This document shows, one piece after another, positions 15,878 to 25,005 of a stretch of DNA of 51,806 nt; within the stretch, counting starts at the first letter, position 1, and each line of letters opens with the position of its first letter. The DNA comes from Micavibrio sp. (GTDB lineage Bacteria; Pseudomonadota; Alphaproteobacteria; Micavibrionales; Micavibrionaceae), in assembly GCA_026989265.1 (NCBI GenBank), contig JALSJP010000027.1, positions 1 to 51,806 on the forward strand, written 5' to 3'. Position numbers and translations under genes: made by a program. The notes beneath the pieces are model-generated. The model was given only the letters and a program-made list of their open reading frames with translations, did no database searches and was not told where the DNA came from.

Positions 15878-17098
15878 TTATTTTCCCCCACGTAACTTAC
15901 TATTATTCTTCAAGCGAACGGCATTGATTTTGATAAATCCGTCCGCATCTTTTTGATCATAATCGCCTTCCACATCCATAGAAGATTGTTCGGGGTCATA
16001 AAGAGCGTTCGGGCTTTTGCGCGCGATAGGATACGCCACGCCCTTAATTAATTTCACTTGAACACTGCCCGTATTATGTTCTTGAGCTTTATCCATAAAT
16101 GTCATTAGCAGGTCAAATTCAGGGGAAAACCAAAATCCGTTATAGATAAGCTCCGCCACTTTCAAGGACATATAATCGCGCAGCTTCATAACTTCACGAT
16201 CCATTGTAAGCCCCTCTAAATCGCGGTGAGCTTTATATAATATTTCACCAGCGGGGGTTTCATATACTCCGCGTGATTTAATGCCAACAAAGCGATTTTC
16301 CACCATATCAAGGCGACCAATTCCGTGAAGAGTGCCAAGCTCATTAAGATATTGGAACAACTCTACCGCGCCAGTGACGCTTTTATCGCCATTAGTGACC
16401 TTAACAGGAATACCAGCTTTAAAATCAATAGTGATGATGTCGGCGGTATCAGGAGCATTTTCAGTGGAGTTAGTGCGCGAATATACATCTTCATCAGCGG
16501 CATGGTTGGGGTCTTCTAAAACGCCCGCCTCATGAGAAATATGGAGCATATTATCATCTTCGGAATATGGCTTTTTACGTGTAGCAGATACAGGAATGCC
16601 ATGCTGCTCGGCGTAATTAAGCATATCAGCCCGCCCTTCAAAGCGAGTTAAAAACTCCTCCATCTTCCAAGGGGCAAGCACTTTTATATCAGGATTAAGC
16701 GCGTAGTAAGCAAGCTCAAAACGCACTTGGTCATTGCCCTTGCCCGTCGCGCCATGTGACACAAATTGCGCGTTTTCAGTTTTAGCTATCTCAATTTGAC
16801 GTTTAGAAATAATCGGGCGAGCCACGGATGTGCCAAGTAAATAACGCCCCTCATATATTGCCTGAGATTTAACAGCTGTAAATATATAATCACGCACAAA
16901 TTCAAGCTTTAAATCTTCAACATAAACTTTTGCAGCGCCAAGCTTAAGGGCTTTTTCGCGCGCTAGCTCATAATCATCATCTTGCCCAACATCAGCGATA
17001 TAAGCGATAACCTCATAGCCTTCCTCGATAAACCATTTAAGTATTATCGAAGTATCCAGCCCACCTGAATATGCCAGTATGATTTTACCTTTAGACAT
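15878..17098 (-). CDS. argG: Argininosuccinate synthase
   Basis: ATP-dependent condensation of citrulline and aspartate, the seventh step of arginine synthesis. The PP-loop is AYSGGLDTS near residue 9; also [19 protein letters not shown] and [21 protein letters not shown] split over the substrate pocket. The 406-residue length matches the standard type I family. A perfect AAGGAG site precedes ATG 17098. It is separated from argF by an unrelated antisense gene (17227-17604). argH is not in the window. Confidence 0.97.
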   Translation of the reverse strand: MSKGKIILAYSGGLDTSIILKWFIEEGYEVIAYIADVGQDDDYELAREKALKLGAAKVYVEDLKLEFVRDYIFTAVKSQAIYEGRYLLGTSVARPIISKRQIEIAKTENAQFVSHGATGKGNDQVRFELAYYALNPDIKVLAPWKMEEFLTRFEGRADMLNYAEQHGIPVSATRKKPYSEDDNMLHISHEAGVLEDPNHAADEDVYSRTNSTENAPDTADIITIDFKAGIPVKVTNGDKSVTGAVELFQYLNELGTLHGIGRLDMVENRFVGIKSRGVYETPAGEILYKAHRDLEGLTMDREVMKLRDYMSLKVAELIYNGFWFSPEFDLLMTFMDKAQEHNTGSVQVKLIKGVAYPIARKSPNALYDPEQSSMDVEGDYDQKDADGFIKINAVRLKNNSKLRGGK

Positions 17099-17226
17099 TA
17101 TATACGCTCCTTAATATATGTTTGCCCTTGTTTTAGGTTAAAACCCGCCCAAATGAAAGTTTTTTTTGACATTCTATTGGCTGATATGTATTATGCAAAA
17201 ATAACAAATTGAAAAATGGTAGAGTG

Positions 17227-17604
17227 ATGTTTAATAAAATAAAAAATATTTGGAGTGATGTTAAAGGCAGTTTAATACCAGAAGTTGTTGATCCTACTCC
17301 AAAAGCTAAAATAGGTTATCTTGAATATAAAACAGGAAAGTTACAGGAAACTATTGAAAGTTCAACGGCAGATTATGCTTTATATTCCAAAAAAGACTTA
17401 GAGGAATTTGTTCGTAAAAGTGAAGCTACTATAAGACCTTTTCCAGAGCCTGAAATATTACAATTTAATTATACTGCAAATAAGCTTACTATGGAGCTTA
17501 GAAAAAACGAGCTGGCTGACCTTAAATATGCCAAAGAGGTTTTGGGTGGCTTTGAAAAAACCAAAGCTCCTGCAGCCGATCCAAGAAATTTAGACTATGG
17601 TTAA
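17227..17604 (+). CDS. Hypothetical protein inside the arginine cluster, opposite strand
   Basis: 125 residues from ATG 17227 (MFNKIKNIWSDVKGS); a TTG at 17209 would add six residues. No family recognised. It is charged, lysine/glutamate rich and mainly helical, with no signal peptide or membrane segment; the C-terminus is KAPAADPRNLDYG. It sits on the plus strand between argF and argG, ends 3 bp from the argF stop and breaks the otherwise minus-strand arg run. Being short and unrecognised, it rests on its full open frame, plausible composition and the start region. Confidence 0.6.
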   Translation: MFNKIKNIWSDVKGSLIPEVVDPTPKAKIGYLEYKTGKLQETIESSTADYALYSKKDLEEFVRKSEATIRPFPEPEILQFNYTANKLTMELRKNELADLKYAKEVLGGFEKTKAPAADPRNLDYG

Positions 17605-17607
17605 TAA

Positions 17608-18504
17608 TCACCGCAATTTCACGCCCGCGCCGTCTAAGCACCAAGCAAGGATAGCTTTTTGGGCGTGCAAGCGGTTTTCTGCCTCATCATAAATCACGCT
17701 AGCAGGTGACTTTGCCACTGCCTCGCTCACCTCTTCCCATTCATGGATAGGCAAGCAATGCATGAATATCGCCCCATCATTTGCAAGCGTCATTAGCTCT
17801 GAATTTACCTGATACGGCAGAAATTTCTGAATATCCTTGCCCTCTTGCCCCAATGATACCCAAGTATCAGTAACAAGCACATCAGCATTTTTTGCCGCGA
17901 TTTTTGCATCATTAGTAAAACTAACGCCCGATGGAACATTATCATTTAAATCCTCGGGCAGAGCCATGATGAAATCAAAATCAAAGATAGCAGAAGCATC
18001 AATATATGACTGGCAAACATTATTATAATCCCCAAACCATGCAATTTTCTTACCTTGAGCGCTCCCTAGCTTTTCTTCAATAGTCATGATGTCCGCCATA
18101 ATCTGGCAAGGGTGAGATTTATCGGTCATGCCGTTAATTACTGGCACATCTGAATATTTAGCAAGCTCCAAAAGCTTGTCATCATCACTCATCCGAACCA
18201 TAATGCAATCAACATAGCGAGACAAAACCTTTGCCGTGCTTTCAATGCTTTCCGCTCCGCCAAACTGCATCTCTCCTTTTGACATGACAATTGTATGTCC
18301 GCCAAGCTGCTTCATAGCAACATCAAATGAAACGCGCGTTCGCGTTGATAACTTGTCAAATACCATGGCAAGAGATAGCCCCTCCATAATTTGCGGCGGC
18401 TGAAATTTCTCTGCTTTAAGGGCGTGAGCGTGCTTGATAATGCCCTTAAGAGTATCCGCGCCAATATCGGGAAGATTAATAAAATGCCTTATATCACCAG
18501 TCAT
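17608..18504 (-). CDS. argF: Ornithine carbamoyltransferase
   Basis: Transfers carbamoyl phosphate to ornithine to make citrulline. The carbamoyl-phosphate site STRTR (LSTRTRVSFDVAM), the KSHPCQIMAD motif and the ornithine-binding MHCLP are all present. 298 residues is typical of alphaproteobacterial ArgF. It begins 3 bp after the argD stop, so the two are translationally linked. Confidence 0.96.
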   Translation of the reverse strand: MTGDIRHFINLPDIGADTLKGIIKHAHALKAEKFQPPQIMEGLSLAMVFDKLSTRTRVSFDVAMKQLGGHTIVMSKGEMQFGGAESIESTAKVLSRYVDCIMVRMSDDDKLLELAKYSDVPVINGMTDKSHPCQIMADIMTIEEKLGSAQGKKIAWFGDYNNVCQSYIDASAIFDFDFIMALPEDLNDNVPSGVSFTNDAKIAAKNADVLVTDTWVSLGQEGKDIQKFLPYQVNSELMTLANDGAIFMHCLPIHEWEEVSEAVAKSPASVIYDEAENRLHAQKAILAWCLDGAGVKLR

Positions 18505-18507
18505 TAT

Positions 18508-19719
18508 TTAGCTCATCTCGCTTATTGTTTTATTGATGATTATCAAAGCCTGCTGCGCTTCTTCCATAGATACATTAAGCGGCGGGGTAAGGCGGAGCGT
18601 GGCTTTGCCCGCTTGGGTAGCCATAAGCCCGTTAGCTTGAAGAGCTTTCAGCAGCTCTTTAATATCAAATTCTGTATCAACGCCAATCATCAGACCTTTT
18701 CCGCGAATATCTTTAATTTTACCAGATGCTCCCTGAATTTTTTGTAAACCTTCAAAAAGATAGTTAGATACTTTATTTACATGATCTAAAAATCCATTGG
18801 ATAAAATCTCGCTCATAACAGTTGCCGCCACCGCGCAAGCTAGCGGGTTTCCACCATATGTAGTGCCGTGAGTCCCAACGGTAATTGCATCGCCATAAGA
18901 TTTTTTGGCAACCATAGCGCCAACAGGAAAGCCTCCGCCCATGCCTTTGGCAATACAGGCTATGTCAGGTTCAACGATAACGCCATCTAAACCAAATGCT
19001 TGATAAGCAAAAAATGTCCCGACTCTTCCCATACCTGCTTGGATTTCATCAAATATCAGGCATATATTATGCTCATCACACATGCGCCGAAGATCAGCTA
19101 AAAAGAAAGAGTTAGCTGGCGTTAATCCGCCCTCGCCCTGCACAGGCTCAACAATAATTGCCGCAGTGTTTTCATTGATTAATGATCTAACAGATGCGCT
19201 ATCATTAAATTCTGCAAACTGCACGCCATCAAGATATGGCTCGAAAAATGGCTGGGTTCTACGTTTTTCTGTAATGCTAGCAGAGCCATAAGTGCGCCCG
19301 TGAAACGCATTTTTAAAAGTTATTATCTCGTTTGCGCTCTTGCTCTTATTATCATATGCCCATTTACGTGCGCATTTAAGCGCCGCCTCTACGCTTTCAG
19401 TCCCGCTATTAGAGAAGTAAACAAGATCAAAACAGCTATTATCGACTAATAATTGCGCTGCTTCTAGCTTTTCCGCCGTTGCATAAGATGCCTGACAAGT
19501 CATAAGGCGAGCCGCTTGCTTGTTGATAGTCTCCAGCATTTTCGGATTAGCATGACCAAGCGCTGCCACTGCAATTCCCGCAGCAAAATCCAGATATTCC
19601 TTGCCATCGCTATCATAGGCATAGCTGCCTTTTCCATGATCCATAACCACGGGTTGCGAGTTATAAGTTTTAACCAAAACCTCTTCGCTTTGTTTTATAA
19701 TATCAGTTGCATTTGTCAT
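18508..19719 (-). CDS. argD: Acetylornithine/succinyldiaminopimelate aminotransferase
   Basis: Class III PLP aminotransferase acting on N-acetylglutamate semialdehyde (and often succinyl-diaminopimelate). The features are YLDFAAGIAVAALGHANP, YFSNSGTESVEAALK, NAFHGRTYGSASITE, the PLP aspartate in LIFDEIQAGMGRVG and the Schiff-base lysine in IAKGMGGGFPVGAM. 403 residues is normal. A strong GGAGGAAA site precedes the ATG, and argB ends 3 bp upstream. Confidence 0.96.
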   Translation of the reverse strand: MTNATDIIKQSEEVLVKTYNSQPVVMDHGKGSYAYDSDGKEYLDFAAGIAVAALGHANPKMLETINKQAARLMTCQASYATAEKLEAAQLLVDNSCFDLVYFSNSGTESVEAALKCARKWAYDNKSKSANEIITFKNAFHGRTYGSASITEKRRTQPFFEPYLDGVQFAEFNDSASVRSLINENTAAIIVEPVQGEGGLTPANSFFLADLRRMCDEHNICLIFDEIQAGMGRVGTFFAYQAFGLDGVIVEPDIACIAKGMGGGFPVGAMVAKKSYGDAITVGTHGTTYGGNPLACAVAATVMSEILSNGFLDHVNKVSNYLFEGLQKIQGASGKIKDIRGKGLMIGVDTEFDIKELLKALQANGLMATQAGKATLRLTPPLNVSMEEAQQALIIINKTISEMS

Positions 19720-19722
19720 GTT

Positions 19723-20628
19723 CTACTTTCCTCCGATAGCTTTTTGTACTTGGACTTCATTCATATAGTTATCTTGCTCTGCCTCACGAAGGAGCATAGT
19801 TCCTGGTCCAACCGATTCAAATATTTCCTTTTGCAAAGCGTTTTCGCGCAAGCCATTAATAAGATGAATACGCTTTACTCCAGCATTAAGAGCTTCAAGG
19901 CAGTTTTCCATCTTAACGCTCATGCCGTCTGTTACTGTGCCATCATCAATATAGCCTTGTATTTGAGCATCGGTAATAAGCATCGCGATATCGCCATTAA
20001 CTTGAACTCCGTCAACATTGCTCATAAATATGAGTTTATCCGCAGATAGCCCCGCGGCAAGCCTTGTGGCTATAGTATCGGCATTGATGTTACACAAATC
20101 ACCACCATTATTAATTGCAAGGCAAGGGCAGGCAATAAAACCGCTAACTTTTAGCTGGCGTAGAATAGGGCGGGTATATATATCATCTATATCACCGACA
20201 TAGCCAAAATCTATCGGCTGTTTTGGGCGGGCAGATACGCTCATCCAATCATATGGAATGGCGTTAAATGATAGCCCCTCAAGATTATTACGCTGCATCG
20301 CCTCGCATATGCTTAGCGATAAATCGCCGCCAATAACTTCGCGTATAACTTGAATAGTGTCAATATCAGTTATGCGCCTACCATCATGCTTTTTAATGTC
20401 TATGCTGCGCTTTTCCAGCGCAAGATCAATGGCATGACCGCCGCCATAAATCAATATAACTCTAATCCCATGATGGGTTAGCTCACGTATATTTGCTATT
20501 AAGTTATTACGAGCCTTCTCATCTTCAATCACGCTGCCGCTAGCTTTTACAATGAATAAATTGTCACGGAACTTGCTCTCGTAGAATGCATTGATAAAAA
20601 AATCTGGTAGCTTATTATTTTTGCTCAT
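19723..20628 (-). CDS. argB: N-acetylglutamate kinase (divergent)
   Basis: Phosphorylates N-acetylglutamate. The amino-acid-kinase fold is clear: FIVKASGSVI (catalytic Lys near 28), VILIYGGGHAIDLAL, DGRRITD, the substrate loop NINADTIATRL, the aspartate loop MSNVDGV and DGMSVKMENCLEAL. Two usually strict positions vary: the first loop is KASG instead of K-x-GG and the second is YGGG instead of HGGG. An N-terminal extension of about 20 residues precedes the fold, as in arginine-inhibited kinases. It is sandwiched between argC (13-bp gap) and argD (3-bp gap), so function is well supported by context. Confidence 0.9.
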   Translation of the reverse strand: MSKNNKLPDFFINAFYESKFRDNLFIVKASGSVIEDEKARNNLIANIRELTHHGIRVILIYGGGHAIDLALEKRSIDIKKHDGRRITDIDTIQVIREVIGGDLSLSICEAMQRNNLEGLSFNAIPYDWMSVSARPKQPIDFGYVGDIDDIYTRPILRQLKVSGFIACPCLAINNGGDLCNINADTIATRLAAGLSADKLIFMSNVDGVQVNGDIAMLITDAQIQGYIDDGTVTDGMSVKMENCLEALNAGVKRIHLINGLRENALQKEIFESVGPGTMLLREAEQDNYMNEVQVQKAIGGK

Positions 20629-20641
20629 TTTATTGTCTTTC

Positions 20642-21631
20642 TCAAGGATACATAGGACTTAAGTTAATAAGCCCTAGCGTTTCATCATATCCGCACATTA
20701 AATTCATATTCTGCACAGCCGCGCCGCCCGCGCCTTTTACAAGGTTATCAATTGCGCCCTGCACGATATAGCCAGTGTCACTAACTTGGGTAAAGCTTAA
20801 ATCACAAAAGTTAGAGCCAATAATATTAGCCAGAGCGACATTATCCATTACCCGCACAAACGGCGCATCATCATATGGATTGCTAATTTTTATAGGCGAA
20901 TTTGTCTCAATAAACGCCGTGGCAAATATTCCGCGCGTGAAACAGCCCGATGTTGGCACAAAATTAAGCTGCTCTTCCGTGATTTGTGCTGTTCTGCAAA
21001 TCTCGGGAATATGGCGGTGCTTATTTATGTTATAGCTCTTAATATTATGCGAGCGAATAGGGTGGTGCGTGCCATCTGTTGCAGATTTACCCGAGCCGCT
21101 AGATCCTGTCACCGCCATAATATTTGCATGTTTAATTGCTCCCGCAAATGGATATAGCATCATTTGTGATAGCAGGGCAAAACAACCTGGATTTGCGACT
21201 ATCTTGGCATTGGCGATTTTATGCGCCCCTATAATTTCAGGAAGCCCGTAGACCGAGCTTTTTAGCAGCTCAGGGTATATATGCGGGACATTATAATGCT
21301 TCTCATATGTTGCTACGTCATCAAGCCTAAAATCAGCCGATAGATCAATGATTTTTACCTTGCCATGCAGAGCTGCTACTGTGTCTTGCGCGGTTTTATG
21401 GGGCAAGCATAAAAACACAATATCGCTATTTTTTGCAATTATATCAAGCGGTGGATTGCTAATCACCAAATCCATATGGGATAGATGCGGATACACCTCG
21501 CCAATAGGCGTATTTTCATGAGCGCGCGAGGTAACATGCACTATATCCGCTTTTGGATGCGCATTTAAAATCCGTAGCAGCTCTAGCCCTGTATAGCCAG
21601 TTATGCCGATAATTGATATTCGTGTAGCCAT
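20642..21631 (-). CDS. argC: N-acetyl-gamma-glutamyl-phosphate reductase
   Basis: NADPH-dependent reduction of N-acetylglutamyl phosphate to the semialdehyde. The Rossmann motif is ISIIGITGYTGLELLRIL, the catalytic cysteine lies in VANPGCFALLSQMM, and GSSGSGKSATDGTHH is the substrate loop. The start at ATG 21631 (MATRISIIG) gives 329 residues; an upstream ATG at 21655 is possible. The gene start lies inside the 3' end of the preceding P-loop gene (31-bp overlap), implying translational coupling. Confidence 0.95.
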   Translation of the reverse strand: MATRISIIGITGYTGLELLRILNAHPKADIVHVTSRAHENTPIGEVYPHLSHMDLVISNPPLDIIAKNSDIVFLCLPHKTAQDTVAALHGKVKIIDLSADFRLDDVATYEKHYNVPHIYPELLKSSVYGLPEIIGAHKIANAKIVANPGCFALLSQMMLYPFAGAIKHANIMAVTGSSGSGKSATDGTHHPIRSHNIKSYNINKHRHIPEICRTAQITEEQLNFVPTSGCFTRGIFATAFIETNSPIKISNPYDDAPFVRVMDNVALANIIGSNFCDLSFTQVSDTGYIVQGAIDNLVKGAGGAAVQNMNLMCGYDETLGLINLSPMYP

Positions 21632-22665
21632 CTTGATATCACCAAATCCATCCATTCATTCGTAGGGTTAAAGGCATTATATACTATAACGTCAAGCTCT
21701 CCCTTTACAATGCTTTGTCCAACTTCATTATCGGTAACAGGCCCGCTAATCACATCTATTGGAACGCCAATAGCTTCGCAACCCCGCGCCAGTCCAATCG
21801 CGCCGATAGGATCACCCGCGCAACCAATATGAAGGCGTACATTCTTTTGTATCTCAGGGGTTTGCAGCACGGCATTAACGCCGTAACGCCCCATAAGCCC
21901 ATCACCAAATTCTATGATAATGGCATCAGGTTTGCCCTTGCTTAAATGATCGAGAGCACCTCTTGTCATGTCAATAATGCTAGCATCATCAATCATAGCT
22001 GTAGAGGTAATGCCCGCATCAACAAAGGACACCGCCTCATATACCCCGTAATCTTGCATTTTATAAATATCGCGCTGCGCCCCAACGCCCGTTAGTTTAG
22101 TGCCAGCAAGCTTCATTCCCATGCGAGTTAGAGTCTTTATAATTTCCGTCGCAACCGTGGTCTTACCGCTATCCATACTAGTGCCTGTAACAATAATCAG
22201 TGGCACATTGCTTGTCATTTTATCTTTAGGCTTATAGAGCATTTTTTGGTTAATATTAAGCTGCTTGCCTTTGCGAGTAATTCCGCCAAGCACGCGAATG
22301 CGCATAGGCTCGCCCACTTCACGAGTGTTAGAGCTTGTGCAAATTCCTGCTACTCCGCCAAAATTGAGCAAGTGAATAATATCACCTGCCTTTAATGATG
22401 TTGGCAAGTCACCAACAAAGCCTTTAAGCGCGCGACGTTGACCAAGCGCCACGGCAATAATATCACCTTTTTTAAGCTTGGACATGCGCCCAGATGGAAG
22501 CTCCAGCTCATTATATATTGATTTGTCTTCCAAAATTTCCACGGCAAAAACACTGCCCATCTCACAAGAAAGGCTTGCATTCGGGTCATCAATTATATTT
22601 TCATTATGTTTCAATTCCAAATTTTTTGTAATGGAACTTATTTTATCTATTTGTATTTTAGTCAT
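21601..22665 (-). CDS. P-loop protein of the BioD/DUF1611-like type, coupled to argC
   Basis: 354 residues from ATG 22665. Residues 1-150 form a beta-rich domain with GQRRALKGFVGDLP and NFGGVAGICTSSN. Residues 155-354 are a nucleotide-binding domain: P-loop GTSMDSGKTT (161-170), AGTKLTGVGAQRD, then IIEFGDGLMGRYGV (250-263) in the place where BioD and DUF1611 proteins have an acidic glycine-rich loop. I do not recognise the exact family. DUF1611 includes DgcN, described as an N-acetyltransferase of D-glutamate, so an acetylglutamate-related role is possible given the 31-bp overlap with argC. This is inference. The start at 22734 seems too long. Confidence 0.6.
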   Translation of the reverse strand: MTKIQIDKISSITKNLELKHNENIIDDPNASLSCEMGSVFAVEILEDKSIYNELELPSGRMSKLKKGDIIAVALGQRRALKGFVGDLPTSLKAGDIIHLLNFGGVAGICTSSNTREVGEPMRIRVLGGITRKGKQLNINQKMLYKPKDKMTSNVPLIIVTGTSMDSGKTTVATEIIKTLTRMGMKLAGTKLTGVGAQRDIYKMQDYGVYEAVSFVDAGITSTAMIDDASIIDMTRGALDHLSKGKPDAIIIEFGDGLMGRYGVNAVLQTPEIQKNVRLHIGCAGDPIGAIGLARGCEAIGVPIDVISGPVTDNEVGQSIVKGELDVIVYNAFNPTNEWMDLVISRWLHEYQLSA

Positions 22666-22737
22666 AATCTTTTTCTTTATTTGTTTAACAGATAAAATGC
22701 CGTAAAACCGTGTTACAAGCAATTGATTTTTCAATAA

Positions 22738-23766
22738 TTAAAGTGCGGTTTTTCTAGGATCGAACGCATCACGCACCGCTTCGCCGATAAAAGTAAGCAA
22801 GCTAAGCATTACCGCAAGAGACATAAACGCTGCAATCCCAAGCCAAGGAGCTTGCAGGTTATTCTTTCCTTGCGCGAGAAGCTCACCTAATGAGGGGCTA
22901 CCCGGTGGCATGCCAAGCCCCAAAAAATCCAGCGCGGTTAGTGAGGTTATGCTAGCGGTTAAAATAAACGGCATATAGGTAATCGTCGCAACCATAGCAT
23001 TAGGCAAAACATGCCTCCACATAATCACAGGATTAGAAATTCCAAGCGCGTGAGCCGCGCGTACATAATCAAAATTCCGCGCCCGCAGGAATTCCGCTCG
23101 CACAACGTCAACAAGGCTAACCCAAGAAAATAGCAGCAATATAATAAGCAAATTCCAAAATCCCGGGGTAAACATAGCCGAGAATATAATCAGGATATAA
23201 AGCACTGGAAGGCTTGCCCAGACCTCGATAGAGCGCTGCATTATCAAATCAGTTTTCCCGCCATAATAGCCCTGCACAGCTCCCGCCATTATGCCGATAA
23301 CCGAGCTTACAAGGGTTAATATAAGACCAAATAGCACCGATATACGAAATCCATATATAACCCGAGCGGCAACGTCTCGCCCTTGATCGTCAGTGCCAAG
23401 CCAGTTCACGCTATCAGGCGGAGTAGGGGCTGGCTTAGTTAGATCATAATTAATTGTGTCATAGGAAAACGGAATTGGAGTCCAAATTATCCAGCCATCT
23501 TTTTCCGCTATAAGCTCTTGCACGAATTTATCGCGATATTCTGCTTCGGTTTCGAAATCTCCGCCAAATACGGTCTCCGCGTAATTTGCAAATACGGGAA
23601 AGTAAAACTCCCCATTATACTTAATAATCAATGGCTTATCATTTGCGATTATGTTCGAGCATAAAGCAATGGTTAGCAATATTAGGAATATCCATAAGCT
23701 CCAAAAGCCGCGCTTATTGCTGCGAAATTGTGAAAGCCTTCGAGCTGTTATTGGTGATATGCTCAT
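22738..23766 (-). CDS. yejE: Peptide ABC transporter permease, YejE type
   Basis: Inner-membrane permease of the YejABEF oligopeptide/microcin-C type importer. The N-terminal RRLSQFRSNKRGFWSLWIFL is the OppC_N pattern. A periplasmic insertion holds the long WIIWTPIPFSYDTINYDLTK that marks YejE, then WLGTDDQGRDVAARVIYGFR and the EAA loop ALGISNPVIMWRHVLPNAM. 342 residues and about six membrane segments. Its ATG follows the yejB stop directly (TAG-ATG), so both are co-translated. The ATPase YejF is not adjacent. Confidence 0.93.
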   Translation of the reverse strand: MSISPITARRLSQFRSNKRGFWSLWIFLILLTIALCSNIIANDKPLIIKYNGEFYFPVFANYAETVFGGDFETEAEYRDKFVQELIAEKDGWIIWTPIPFSYDTINYDLTKPAPTPPDSVNWLGTDDQGRDVAARVIYGFRISVLFGLILTLVSSVIGIMAGAVQGYYGGKTDLIMQRSIEVWASLPVLYILIIFSAMFTPGFWNLLIILLLFSWVSLVDVVRAEFLRARNFDYVRAAHALGISNPVIMWRHVLPNAMVATITYMPFILTASITSLTALDFLGLGMPPGSPSLGELLAQGKNNLQAPWLGIAAFMSLAVMLSLLTFIGEAVRDAFDPRKTAL

Positions 23767-24867
23767 CTACCCGCCCCGACTTTCAAAATCAATGCGCGGA
23801 TCAATCCACATATAGACGATATCGCGGATAAGATGCATGAAAAGGCTCATTAGTGCGAATATATAAAGCGTGCCAAGCACCACGGGGTAATCGCGATTTA
23901 TTATGCTCTCATAACCAAGCAGCCCCATACCATCGAGCGAGAATATAACCTCAATCAGCAAGGACGATGTAAAGAATATTGCAACAAATGCGGCGGGAAA
24001 GCCCGCAATTACAATCAGCATAGCATTGCGAAACACATGCCCATATAGCACCTGATTTTCTGATAGACCTTTGGCGCGGGCGGTCAAAACATATTGCTTG
24101 CCAATCTCATCCATAAAGGAATTCTTGCTAAGCATGGTAAGGGAGGCAAAGCCGCTAACCACCATCGCAGCAATAGGCAGCACCATATGCCAAGCATAAT
24201 CAAGTGCGGCTTCGACCATACTCATATCCTCCCACCCGTCAGAGGTAAGACCTCGCAGCGGGAATATATCCCAATACCGCCCGCCCGCAAACATCACGAT
24301 AAGCAATATCGCAAACATGAATGATGGAATAGCGTAGCCGATAAACACCGCCGCGCTTGTCCATATATCAAAGCGCGAGCCGTCCCGCACCGCCTTTTTA
24401 ATGCCAAGCGGAATGGATATAAGATAGATAATAAGCGTAGACCACAGCCCTAGCGATATTGACACAGGCATTTTTTCCAGCACGAGATCAATAACTCCAA
24501 CGTCTCGGTAATAGCTCTCGCCTAAATCAAAGGTCAGATAGTTTTTCATCATGATAAAAAAGCGGATATGAGCGGGCTTATCAAAGCCATACATGGCTTC
24601 TAGCTCTTTAATAAACTCAGGGTCAAGCCCTTGTGCGCCTTTATAGGTTGAGTTAGAGCCAGTATTTACCGAAGCAGAGCCGCCGCCGATATCACTGCCC
24701 CCGCCGCTAATCCGCGCCGTAGCAGAGCTTCCATGCCCTTGAAGCTGCGCTATCATTTTCTCAACAGGCCCGCCTGGTACAAATTGAATAATGATAAAGC
24801 TGATAAGCATAATGCCAAGCAGGGTAGGTATCATCAGTAATAGGCGTTTGAAAATATAGGATATCAT
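23767..24867 (-). CDS. yejB: Peptide ABC transporter permease, YejB type
   Basis: Partner permease of YejE. It begins MISYIFKRLLLMIPTLLGIM, with the IIQFVPGGPVEKMIAQL motif, the family-typical glycine-rich insertion GGGSDIGGGSAS, and the permease loop TARAKGLSENQVLYGHVFRNAML. 366 residues with about six membrane segments. It is the first gene of a compact minus-strand run (yejB, yejE, P-loop protein, argC, argB, argD, argF), although the 72-bp gap after yejE may hold a new promoter. The YejA binding protein lies further upstream at 29456-31285. Confidence 0.93.
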   Translation of the reverse strand: MISYIFKRLLLMIPTLLGIMLISFIIIQFVPGGPVEKMIAQLQGHGSSATARISGGGSDIGGGSASVNTGSNSTYKGAQGLDPEFIKELEAMYGFDKPAHIRFFIMMKNYLTFDLGESYYRDVGVIDLVLEKMPVSISLGLWSTLIIYLISIPLGIKKAVRDGSRFDIWTSAAVFIGYAIPSFMFAILLIVMFAGGRYWDIFPLRGLTSDGWEDMSMVEAALDYAWHMVLPIAAMVVSGFASLTMLSKNSFMDEIGKQYVLTARAKGLSENQVLYGHVFRNAMLIVIAGFPAAFVAIFFTSSLLIEVIFSLDGMGLLGYESIINRDYPVVLGTLYIFALMSLFMHLIRDIVYMWIDPRIDFESRGG

Positions 24868-25005
24868 TTTGCCATGATATTAATGATATTGCCTTAAGTC
24901 TACCAGCAAAATGCAAGCTTATGTAGTTTTATGCAATTATTATTTTATTAGTATTGTTATTATGGTATATTAGGTATATTCGTTGAATTATAAATTGGGG
25001 AAATT

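Noticed and set aside
19516-20049. 177-residue plus-strand frame antisense to argD and argB
   Set aside because: It lies wholly across recognised arg genes, lacks motifs, and its composition follows the antisense of the real genes.
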